Shown here one piece after another: positions 1 to 6,042 of a stretch of DNA of 6,424 nt. Positions within the stretch are counted from its first letter, which is position 1; every line of letters begins with the position of its first letter. The translations under genes were made by a program, and so were the position numbers. The notes under the pieces are model-generated. The model made no database searches. It was not told where the DNA came from and saw only the letters and a program-made list of their open reading frames with translations. The stretch spans positions 1 through 6,424 of the forward strand of contig JALWLM010000155.1 of the NCBI GenBank assembly GCA_027084145.1, given 5' to 3'. Source of the DNA: Crocinitomicaceae bacterium. Lineage in GTDB: Bacteria; Bacteroidota; Bacteroidia; Flavobacteriales_D; Crocinitomicaceae.

Positions 1-2
1 AT

Positions 3-1529
3 AAACCTATTCAACGAAAAGATCTAAACGATTATGTTTTTAAAACACAGCGTGAAAAATTCAATGCGGTAATTGAAGAAATAGAAGAGTTGGTAAAACA
101 AGGACGACCTGTTCTTGTCGGGACAAGAACAGTAGAAATTTCCGAATTACTTAGCCGAATGTTAAAGATGAGAGGTATTAAACACAATGTCCTCAATGCT
201 AAACATCACAAAAAAGAAGCGGAAATTGTAGCGGAAGCAGGAAAAGCAGGGAATGTTACAATTGCAACAAACATGGCAGGTAGGGGTACGGATATTAAAC
301 TTGGTGAAGGAGTTAAAGAAGCCGGTGGACTTGCAATTATTGGTACGGAAAGACATGATTCCAGACGAGTAGATAGACAGTTGAGAGGACGTTCCGGTCG
401 TCAAGGAGATCCGGGATCATCCAGATTCTATGTTTCTCTGGAAGACGACTTAATGCGTAAATTCGGATCTGAGAGAATCGCAAAACTCATGGATAGAATG
501 GGACTTAAAGAGGGAGAAGTGATTACGCATAGTATGGTCTCCAAATCTATCGAAAGAGCACAAAAGAAAGTAGAGGAAAACAACTTCGGTATTCGTAAAC
601 GTTTACTGGAATATGATGATGTAATGAACGCTCAAAGAAAAGCGATTTATAAAAAAAGAAAAAATGCACTCTTCGGTGAGCGATTAGATATTGACTTAGA
701 CAATATCTTCTACGATTTCAGTGAAACAATTGTCAGCAATTATACGAAAGAAGATTATCAAGGTTTTAATGAAGAATTGCTTCGAGTTGTCGGAATTCAA
801 TCTCCTGTAACAGAAGAAGAATATAGAACGCTAGACGAAATTGAGATTGTTAATAAAGTTTATGAAGCTTTACAGGAAAAATATAACCGCAAAAAAGAGC
901 GAATTGTTAAGCGCGTAATGCCACAAATTCAGCATGTTTATTCGACAATGTCTGATAAGTACCAAAATATTGTGATTCCTTTAACAGATGGAAGACAAGA
1001 AATGCAATTCATTATCAATCTAAAAGAAGCTATTGAGACCGGAGGTCAAAATATTGCCAAAAATTTAGAGAAAAATATTGTCCTCTCAATTATCGATAAT
1101 GAATGGAAAGAACATCTCAGAGAGATGGATGAACTTCGTTCTTCGGTACACCATGCACAATATGAACAAAAAGATCCTTTATTGGTTTATAAATTGGAGT
1201 CGTTCAACTTATTTAAAGAAATGTTGAAAAGAATCAATAAAGAAATTATTGAATTGTTATTGAAATTAGATTTGCCTAACGTTGAGGCTGTTCAATCAAC
1301 TAATCAATCAATTACGCATCAAAATAACTATGAACAAGCACAAGAAGTGCAAATGACACAAGAATCCGGAGGTGCGGTTCCCGGTAGAGAAGGATATGAT
1401 GAGGCGATAGCCAACTCTATGCAACAAGCACCGAAAAAAAAGCCGGTTACAGTTGAGAAGAAAATTGGAAGAAATGAACCTTGTCCTTGTGGTAGCGGTA
1501 AGAAATATAAACAATGTCACGGAAAATAA
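3..1529 (+). CDS. secA: Protein translocase subunit SecA, C-terminal part (5' end outside window)
   Basis: ATPase motor that drives preproteins through the SecYEG channel at the inner membrane. The reading frame is open from the left edge, giving 508 visible residues, roughly the C-terminal half of a Bacteroidota SecA of about 1,100. Visible in order: the GTRTVEIS segment of the second nucleotide-binding domain (about residues 40-47), NMAGRGTD (90-97), the arginine-finger motif QLRGRSGRQGDPG (126-138), then the helical scaffold/wing region with WKEHLREMDELRSSV and YEQKDPLLVYKLESF, a polar low-complexity linker, and the zinc-binding tail EPCPCGSGKKYKQCHGK with Cys494, Cys496, Cys505 and His506. 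That tail is known to bind zinc and contact SecB or the ribosome. The first in-frame start-like codon, TTG at 90, is not the true start, because conserved SecA sequence continues upstream to the edge. No frameshift is seen. The stop abuts the next gene's ATG, suggesting co-transcription. Confidence 0.97.
   Translation, partial: KPIQRKDLNDYVFKTQREKFNAVIEEIEELVKQGRPVLVGTRTVEISELLSRMLKMRGIKHNVLNAKHHKKEAEIVAEAGKAGNVTIATNMAGRGTDIKLGEGVKEAGGLAIIGTERHDSRRVDRQLRGRSGRQGDPGSSRFYVSLEDDLMRKFGSERIAKLMDRMGLKEGEVITHSMVSKSIERAQKKVEENNFGIRKRLLEYDDVMNAQRKAIYKKRKNALFGERLDIDLDNIFYDFSETIVSNYTKEDYQGFNEELLRVVGIQSPVTEEEYRTLDEIEIVNKVYEALQEKYNRKKERIVKRVMPQIQHVYSTMSDKYQNIVIPLTDGRQEMQFIINLKEAIETGGQNIAKNLEKNIVLSIIDNEWKEHLREMDELRSSVHHAQYEQKDPLLVYKLESFNLFKEMLKRINKEIIELLLKLDLPNVEAVQSTNQSITHQNNYEQAQEVQMTQESGGAVPGREGYDEAIANSMQQAPKKKPVTVEKKIGRNEPCPCGSGKKYKQCHGK
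109..132. repeat. 11-bp perfect inverted repeat inside secA
   Basis: The arms CTGTTCTTGTC (109-119) and GACAAGAACAG (122-132) are exact reverse complements separated by GG. In RNA this would give about a 10-bp stem with a CGGG tetraloop. It lies in the codons for the conserved PVLVGTRTV segment of SecA and has no T-run after it, so it does not look like a terminator. Function unknown; it may be a coincidence of codon choice. Confidence 0.6.
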
Positions 1530-2297
1530 ATGTTAACCGTTAACATCATCGGAAGTGGAAATGTTGCTGAACAATTAGCAATTGCATTTCAAAAGACCGA
1601 TAAGGTAAACGCATCGCATATTTACAGCACCAATCAATCAACGGGAAAAGCTCTGGCAAAGAACGTTAATGCACAATTTGTTGAAAAAATCGATGAACTT
1701 CCAACGCAATTGACCATTCTTTGTGTACCTGACGATAAAATATCGGGAATACTCAATGAAATACCGGATAATTTCCCTGTGGTTTATACCTCCGGAAGTG
1801 TTGATTTGAATCAACTCCCTAAAAGGAAAGATTTAGGGGTCTTCTATCCTTTACAAACTTTTTCAAAGGGTCGAAAAATTAATTTATTTGAAGTACCCAT
1901 ATTTATTGAATCAAATAACGACTACTTCTCCTCTACTATTTTTGACTTAGCATGGAGCATTAGCAGAAAGGTAGAATACGCAGATTCAGAGAAAAGAAAG
2001 AAATTACATCTTTGCGCTGTATTTATTAATAATTTTTCAAATCATATCATCTATATTGCGGAGGAATTATCTAAAAAATTTAATATTGACTTTGAACATT
2101 TCTCTCCTCTTCTCCATGAAACAATTGCAAAATTATCTGTTTATACCGCTTTTGATGCACAAACAGGTCCGGCAAGAAGAAATGATAAAAAAACCATCAA
2201 AGAGCATTTAAAAATGCTTGAAGATGATAACTACAAATCGATTTACAAAACACTTACGGAAAGCATTCTTAAAACCTACCATCATGACAAGTTATAA
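1530..2297 (+). CDS. Rossmann-like and DUF2520 domain protein
   Basis: A 255-residue protein of unknown physiological role, related to NADP-dependent F420/pyrroline-5-carboxylate reductase-type dehydrogenases. The N-terminal Rossmann part opens with VNIIGSGNVAEQLA (residues 4-17), a GxGNVA dinucleotide-binding loop, and includes ILCVPDD (63-69) and the VVYTSGS strand (84-90). The central LGVFYPLQTFSKG (102-114) and the C-terminal helical domain (about 150-250), with KLHLCAVFINNFSNH and TGPARRND (212-219), are the hallmarks by which I recognise DUF2520. The ATG at 1530 follows the secA TAA with zero spacing in an A-rich context (AAAATAAATG), typical of Bacteroidota starts without a strong ribosome binding site. 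The gene overlaps the downstream phosphatase by 14 nt. Its substrate is unknown; oxidoreductase activity is inferred from the fold only. Confidence 0.9.
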   Translation: MLTVNIIGSGNVAEQLAIAFQKTDKVNASHIYSTNQSTGKALAKNVNAQFVEKIDELPTQLTILCVPDDKISGILNEIPDNFPVVYTSGSVDLNQLPKRKDLGVFYPLQTFSKGRKINLFEVPIFIESNNDYFSSTIFDLAWSISRKVEYADSEKRKKLHLCAVFINNFSNHIIYIAEELSKKFNIDFEHFSPLLHETIAKLSVYTAFDAQTGPARRNDKKTIKEHLKMLEDDNYKSIYKTLTESILKTYHHDKL

Positions 2298-2802
2298 AGA
2301 ACTCCTGAATCATATAACAACTTTTATATTTGACGTTGATGGCGTCATTACCAATGGAGATGTATTGTTATTCGATAAGGAAATTGTTCGCGTGATGAAT
2401 TCCAGAGACGGCTATGCAATTCAATATGCTGTAAAAATGGGATATCAGGTTTTTGTCATTACAGGAGGAAATTCTACAGCTATAAAAGAACGTTTATTGA
2501 ACCTTGGTGTAAAAGAAGTTTTTCTTCAGTCAAAAAACAAACTGGAAACTTATCAAAAACTTAAAGAAAAATACAATTTAAAAGATAAAGAAATACTCTA
2601 TATGGGAGATGATATTCCCGATTATCAAGTGATGCAAATAGCCGGAGTAGCCTGTTGTCCTCAGGATGCCTCCGTTGAAATAAAACAAGTCAGCCATTAC
2701 CAATCTCCTTTTTTTGGGGGAAGGCATTGCGTTAGAGATGTTATTGAACAAACACTTCGTGTTCAAGAAAAATGGTTTAAACAAGATGCTTTTCATTGGT
2801 AA
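2284..2802 (+). CDS. kdsC: HAD-family phosphatase, KdsC-like (Kdo-8-phosphate phosphatase)
   Basis: Small cap-less HAD phosphatase of 172 residues, the usual KdsC length. KdsC removes phosphate from 3-deoxy-D-manno-octulosonate 8-phosphate to give Kdo for the lipopolysaccharide inner core, in the cytoplasm. All HAD motifs are visible: FDVDGVITNG with nucleophile Asp17 and Asp19 (motif I), VITGGNS with Thr60 (II), the lysine near 86 in QSKNKLE (III), and MGDDIPD with Asp109, Asp110 and Asp113 (IV). The GGRHCVRDVIE tail resembles the KdsC C-terminus. I chose the ATG at 2284 rather than the in-frame ATG at 2218: the earlier start would add 22 residues that are only the shadow of the DUF2520 C-terminus, whereas MTSYKELL begins the normal family N-terminus. 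The 14-nt overlap suggests translational coupling. The HAD assignment is certain; exact substrate is inferred, since C1-type HADs also include sialic acid (CMP-NeuNAc locus) phosphatases. Confidence 0.88.
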   Translation: MTSYKELLNHITTFIFDVDGVITNGDVLLFDKEIVRVMNSRDGYAIQYAVKMGYQVFVITGGNSTAIKERLLNLGVKEVFLQSKNKLETYQKLKEKYNLKDKEILYMGDDIPDYQVMQIAGVACCPQDASVEIKQVSHYQSPFFGGRHCVRDVIEQTLRVQEKWFKQDAFHW

Positions 2803-2823
2803 ACACCAATTACCAAGATTTTT
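2796..2823 (+). terminator. Hairpin plus T-run at the convergent gene junction
   Basis: TTGGTAA (2796-2802) and TTACCAA (2810-2816) form a perfect 7-bp stem with a 7-nt loop, followed on the plus strand by GA and five Ts (2819-2823). The left arm contains the phosphatase stop codon and the right arm contains the complement of the thiH stop. The stem is AT-rich and weak. On the minus strand the arm is followed by TGAAAAGC with no T-run, so any intrinsic termination is better supported for plus-strand transcripts. A competing hairpin, ATTGGT/ACCAAT with loop AAAC (2795-2810), is also possible. Confidence 0.4.
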
Positions 2824-3931
2824 CCCAATCTTTCCAAACAACATCAAAACCTTGCGATCGAAGCATTTCAGCGATTTCTTCAGTTGAACGCTCATCAGAA
2901 ATTTCAAATTGCTCTAATGTTTCAGGTTCTACCACATATCCTCCGGGATTCGTTTTTGATTCTGCACTAAAGGTTGTCGCTCCGATTTTAGCAATATGAT
3001 TTCTAAAATTCTCACTTTCTCTTGTCGAAATGGAAAGTTCTAAATCTTCATCCAGTAAACGGTAAGCAGCTATCAGTTGTACCAAATCTCTATCTGTCAT
3101 TGTTATTTTTGGTTCTAAACCTCCCGTAAAAGGTCTTAGTCGAGGAAATGAAATGGAATATTTCGTTCTCCAATAATGTTTTTGTAAATATTTAAGATGC
3201 AAAGCCGTAAAAAAGCTATCCGCTCTCCAATCTTCCAAACCGAACAGTGCTCCCAACCCTATTTTATGAATCTTCGCTCTGCCTAACCTATCAGGTGTTT
3301 CCAATCGATAATAAAAGTTTGATTTCCTACCTTTTGGGTGATGTTTTTTATATTCTTCCTTGTGATAAGTTTCTTGATAAACCAATACGGCATATAAACC
3401 TTCAGCGATGAGTTCTTCGTATTCCTCTTGCTTTAACGGTTGAACTTCTATCGATATATTCGAAAAATAAGGTCGAACCAAACGAATGGCGTTTTTAATA
3501 TACTCTACTCCTACCGTTTTATGAGCTTCTCCCGTTACCAATAAAATATGATCATACCTCTTCTTTTTCAAAAACTCCACTTCTTTGATGATTTCCTTAT
3601 CGGTCAATGTTTTTCGAGGGATTTTGTTTGTCATACTAAATCCACAATAAGTACAAATGTTTTGACATTCATTACTCAAATACATCGGTGCATACATCTG
3701 TACGATATTCCCAAAACGTTTTTTGGTTAATTGGGCGCTCATTTGAGCCATTGTTTCAAGAAAAGGTTTTGCCGAAGGAGATATCAAAGCTTTAAAATCT
3801 TCCAAATCTCTTTTCTCTTTTGACAAAGCAAGTTCAACATCCTCTTTTGTCTTAGAAAAGATACTTTCTAGGACTTCATCCCATCGATAGCGGTCAAAAA
3901 CTTCTCTAAAACTTTGTTCTTTACTCATCAT
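2810..3931 (-). CDS. thiH: 2-iminoacetate synthase (tyrosine lyase) ThiH
   Basis: Radical SAM enzyme that splits L-tyrosine into 2-iminoacetate (dehydroglycine) and p-cresol, supplying the glycine-derived part of the thiazole ring to ThiG. It has 373 residues, close to E. coli ThiH. The 4Fe-4S motif CxxxCxxC is visible as Cys89, Cys93 and Cys96 in NECQNICTYCGFS, preceded by the family-typical NIVQMYAPMYLSN. LLVTGEA (130-136) and IEVQPL (161-166) are TIM-barrel strands; SFPRLRPFTGG (261-271) and ISTRESENFRNH (301-312) are strongly ThiH-like, and the C-terminal part matches the BATS domain. The start has tandem ATGs (3931 and 3928); the first gives an 11-nt overlap with thiG and the second 8 nt. 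No Shine-Dalgarno is visible, so expression probably relies on coupling. It is the last gene of the thiamine operon, and no thiF follows. Confidence 0.96.
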   Translation of the reverse strand: MMSKEQSFREVFDRYRWDEVLESIFSKTKEDVELALSKEKRDLEDFKALISPSAKPFLETMAQMSAQLTKKRFGNIVQMYAPMYLSNECQNICTYCGFSMTNKIPRKTLTDKEIIKEVEFLKKKRYDHILLVTGEAHKTVGVEYIKNAIRLVRPYFSNISIEVQPLKQEEYEELIAEGLYAVLVYQETYHKEEYKKHHPKGRKSNFYYRLETPDRLGRAKIHKIGLGALFGLEDWRADSFFTALHLKYLQKHYWRTKYSISFPRLRPFTGGLEPKITMTDRDLVQLIAAYRLLDEDLELSISTRESENFRNHIAKIGATTFSAESKTNPGGYVVEPETLEQFEISDERSTEEIAEMLRSQGFDVVWKDWEKSW

Positions 3932-4697
3932 CTAAAAAATTAGTTAAAGGAGAACTAGCTTCAGCACTTCTCTTTACAGGTGCTAATTTGGATTCAAAAG
4001 CCATTCTTCCCGCTTCTACTGCCATTTTAAATGCTTTCGCCATCTCTACGGGATTTTTAGCAACCGCTATTGCTGTATTTACAAGTACAGCATCTGCTCC
4101 TATTTCCATTGCATAAGCAGCATGTGAAGGGCTTCCTATTCCTGCATCAACAATCACCGGAACATTACTTTGTTCGATGATGATTTCCAAAAAATCTAAT
4201 GTTTTCAATCCTTTATTAGTTCCTATCGGTGCCCCCAAAGGCATCACACATGGCACTCCTACATCCTCTAAACGTTTACATAAAACAGGATCTGCATGAA
4301 TATAAGGCATCACAACAAAACCTAATTTGACTAGCTCCTCTGCAGCTTTTAGTGTTTCTACCGGATCGGGAAGTAAATATTTAGGATCGGGATGTATTTC
4401 CAATTTTACCCAGTTCGTCCCTAAAGCTTCTCTTGATAATTGTGCTGCAAAAACTGCTTCTTTTGCATCTCTCACTCCCGATGTGTTAGGTAATAAATGA
4501 ATATTTTTATGATTCAAATGGGATAAGATATCATCTTCTTCATTATGTACATCCACTCGTTTTAATGCTACAGTAACCAATTCGCTTTCCGAAGCAAGAA
4601 TTGCCTCTCTCATTAGTTTCGACGAACTGAATTTACCTGTTCCAGTAAACAATCTTGATTGAAATGTTTTATCCGCTATTTTTAATGGTGCTGTCAT
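3921..4697 (-). CDS. thiG: Thiazole synthase ThiG
   Basis: Forms the thiazole phosphate moiety of thiamine from 1-deoxy-D-xylulose 5-phosphate, dehydroglycine (from ThiH) and sulfur carried on ThiS thiocarboxylate. At 258 residues it is normal length. Recognisable segments are the RLFTGTGKF N-terminus (15-23), LLPNTSGVRDAKEAV (68-82), the Schiff-base lysine Lys98 in NWVKLEI, VMPLGAPIGTNKGL (151-164), and the phosphate-binding end of the barrel, VPVIVDAGIGSPSHAAYAM (179-197) and GADAVLVNTAIA (200-211). ThiG works in complex with ThiH, matching their adjacency and overlap. The start ATG overlaps the thiE stop as ATGA, a 4-nt translational-coupling junction. Nothing is truncated or unusual. Confidence 0.97.
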   Translation of the reverse strand: MTAPLKIADKTFQSRLFTGTGKFSSSKLMREAILASESELVTVALKRVDVHNEEDDILSHLNHKNIHLLPNTSGVRDAKEAVFAAQLSREALGTNWVKLEIHPDPKYLLPDPVETLKAAEELVKLGFVVMPYIHADPVLCKRLEDVGVPCVMPLGAPIGTNKGLKTLDFLEIIIEQSNVPVIVDAGIGSPSHAAYAMEIGADAVLVNTAIAVAKNPVEMAKAFKMAVEAGRMAFESKLAPVKRSAEASSPLTNFLDDE

Positions 4698-5293
4698 TGC
4701 TTTGCAATTTTTGTCATAGCAGTTGATACTGCAACTTTTGTTATATTATTCTCTTCTAATTCTTTAAAATCTTTTTCTGTTATTCCTCCTATCACATAAA
4801 CAGGAATTTGAATGTTATTCTCTTGCAATTTCTCCATAATGGTCCGAACACCATCCAATCCCAATACAGGGCTTAAATTCTTTTTCGTTTCTGTATACCG
4901 AAAAGGTCCTAAGCCAATGTAATCAGCTTTATTTTCTATATGATTTAAACAATCTTCTAAGGTGTTTGCTGTTGCACCGATGATTTGAGCTTCTCTTAAA
5001 TGTTTTCGAGCTTCTTTTACCGAAACATCTTCCTTTCCAACGTGTAAACCTACACCCAAATGTTTTGCAACCTCTACATGATCATTGATTATCAATGTTG
5101 TTCCAAATGTTTTACAAATCGATTTGGCTTTCTCTCCAAATCTTAAATAATCTTCCTCTGAAATGTTTTTTAGACGTAATTGAACATATTTTAAAAACCC
5201 ATAATCTGTCCAATCAAAAGTACAAACCTTCTCTATATTTTGAAGGTGTTCTTGAGTATTTTCTCCTTGACTGATATAATACAATTCCATCAT
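4694..5293 (-). CDS. thiE: Thiamine phosphate synthase ThiE
   Basis: Joins HMP pyrophosphate and thiazole phosphate to make thiamine phosphate, in the cytoplasm. A TIM-barrel protein of 199 residues, typical length. Features in order: VQLRLKN (37-43, the QLR-K signature), IINDHVEVAKHLG (68-80), GLHVGKED (82-89, in place of the commoner GVHLGQED), IGATANTLED (105-114), the pyrophosphate-binding segment GLGPFRYTETKK (127-138), VYVIGGIT (165-172) and VAVSTAM (187-193). The GPFRYT...SPVLGLDG stretch is the form I associate with Bacteroidota ThiE. The start has two consecutive ATGs (5293 and 5290); the first makes an ATGA overlap with the thiD stop. This is the better-conserved of two ThiE-family genes in the operon and is the likelier genuine synthase. 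Confidence 0.94.
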   Translation of the reverse strand: MMELYYISQGENTQEHLQNIEKVCTFDWTDYGFLKYVQLRLKNISEEDYLRFGEKAKSICKTFGTTLIINDHVEVAKHLGVGLHVGKEDVSVKEARKHLREAQIIGATANTLEDCLNHIENKADYIGLGPFRYTETKKNLSPVLGLDGVRTIMEKLQENNIQIPVYVIGGITEKDFKELEENNITKVAVSTAMTKIAKQ

Positions 5294-6042
5294 TTGTGAA
5301 ATCCTAATTTAGTTTTATTTGATGCTAAAAATTGTTCTACATAACGTTTGGCTCTGTAAGCTGCTTTCATCATTTTGAAATCTCTTGCCAAATAACAGGT
5401 CAATGCAGTAGATAAAACACAACCGCTTCCATGCTTATCATACAATTCTTTCAATTTCGGATTAAACACGTAGTGTTTACCGTCTTTTGTAAATAATTCA
5501 TCTTTTCCTTTTATTTCTTCACGGTGCCCTCCTTTCAAGTAAATCGTTGTTAAAAATTGTATTTTTTTAATAGCTTCTTCAATAGTGTAATTCGGATATA
5601 ATCTTTTTAATTCTTCTACATTTGGAATAAAGACATAAATGTCTTTTAAAATTTCTTCTAATTGCTTCGTATTCTCTTCATGAAAATCATATCCCGTTGT
5701 GGATGTCAGTATGGGGTCTAATATGATTTTAATGGTTGGATGATGTTTCTTTAATCGTTCTATTATTTTTTTTAACACGATCCAATTTTCTACAATTCCA
5801 ATTTTTACAAACTCAATTTGATATTGTTCAAAAAGTACATCTATCTGGTCTAAAATTAATTTTTCTTTTACCCATTCACATGTAAGAAATTTTTCTTCAT
5901 TTTGCACTGTGATTGCAGTACATACTCCAAGTCCATAACATTTTAATTGTTCTGAAGTTTTAATATCAGCTGTAATTCCTGCCCCACTTGAAGGATCAAA
6001 TCCTGCAATCATCAATATGTTAGGCCTTTTTCTTCTTTTCAT
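5290..6042 (-). CDS. thiD: Hydroxymethylpyrimidine/phosphomethylpyrimidine kinase ThiD
   Basis: Ribokinase-fold enzyme that phosphorylates HMP and HMP phosphate to HMP pyrophosphate, the pyrimidine substrate of ThiE. It has 250 residues, slightly shorter than the roughly 265 common in the family. Visible motifs are AGFDPSSGAGITADIKT (13-29) with Asp14, TVQNE (45-49) for pyrimidine binding, VKIGIVEN (79-86), LDPILTSTTGYDF (108-120), IPNVEEL (139-145), YLKGGH (168-173) and the anion-hole/catalytic motif HGSGCVLSTAL (204-214) with Cys208. The HGSGC form has Ser where GTGC is usual, which is conservative. The start ATG overlaps the stop of the upstream TenI-like gene as ATGA. The context between two ThiE-family genes in a thi operon supports biosynthetic ThiD over a pyridoxal kinase paralog. 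Confidence 0.95.
   Translation of the reverse strand: MKRRKRPNILMIAGFDPSSGAGITADIKTSEQLKCYGLGVCTAITVQNEEKFLTCEWVKEKLILDQIDVLFEQYQIEFVKIGIVENWIVLKKIIERLKKHHPTIKIILDPILTSTTGYDFHEENTKQLEEILKDIYVFIPNVEELKRLYPNYTIEEAIKKIQFLTTIYLKGGHREEIKGKDELFTKDGKHYVFNPKLKELYDKHGSGCVLSTALTCYLARDFKMMKAAYRAKRYVEQFLASNKTKLGFHK

Noticed and set aside
162..404. Minus-strand frame within secA (also 1308-1520 minus and 3548-3730 plus within thiH)
   Set aside because: Antisense to strongly conserved motifs of SecA and ThiH, with low-complexity Cys/Phe/Asn-rich translations typical of shadow frames.
90..1529. TTG at 90 as start of a 479-residue protein
   Set aside because: The same frame continues upstream to the window edge with typical SecA residues (KPIQRKDLNDYVFKTQREKF), so this is an internal codon of a partial gene.
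2709..2720. T7-G5 homopolymer run in the KdsC-like gene as a possible slippage or phase-variation site
   Set aside because: The frame reads through intact as PFFGGR, a conserved KdsC region; similar A/T runs of 7-8 occur elsewhere in this AT-rich window (near 1434, 5766, 6309) without frame disruption.
2578..2999. Opposite-strand or alternate-frame open frames at 2578-2907 (minus) and 2796-2999 (plus)
   Set aside because: They lie across the ends of the KdsC-like gene and thiH, show no recognisable domain, and are explained as shadows of the real coding frames.
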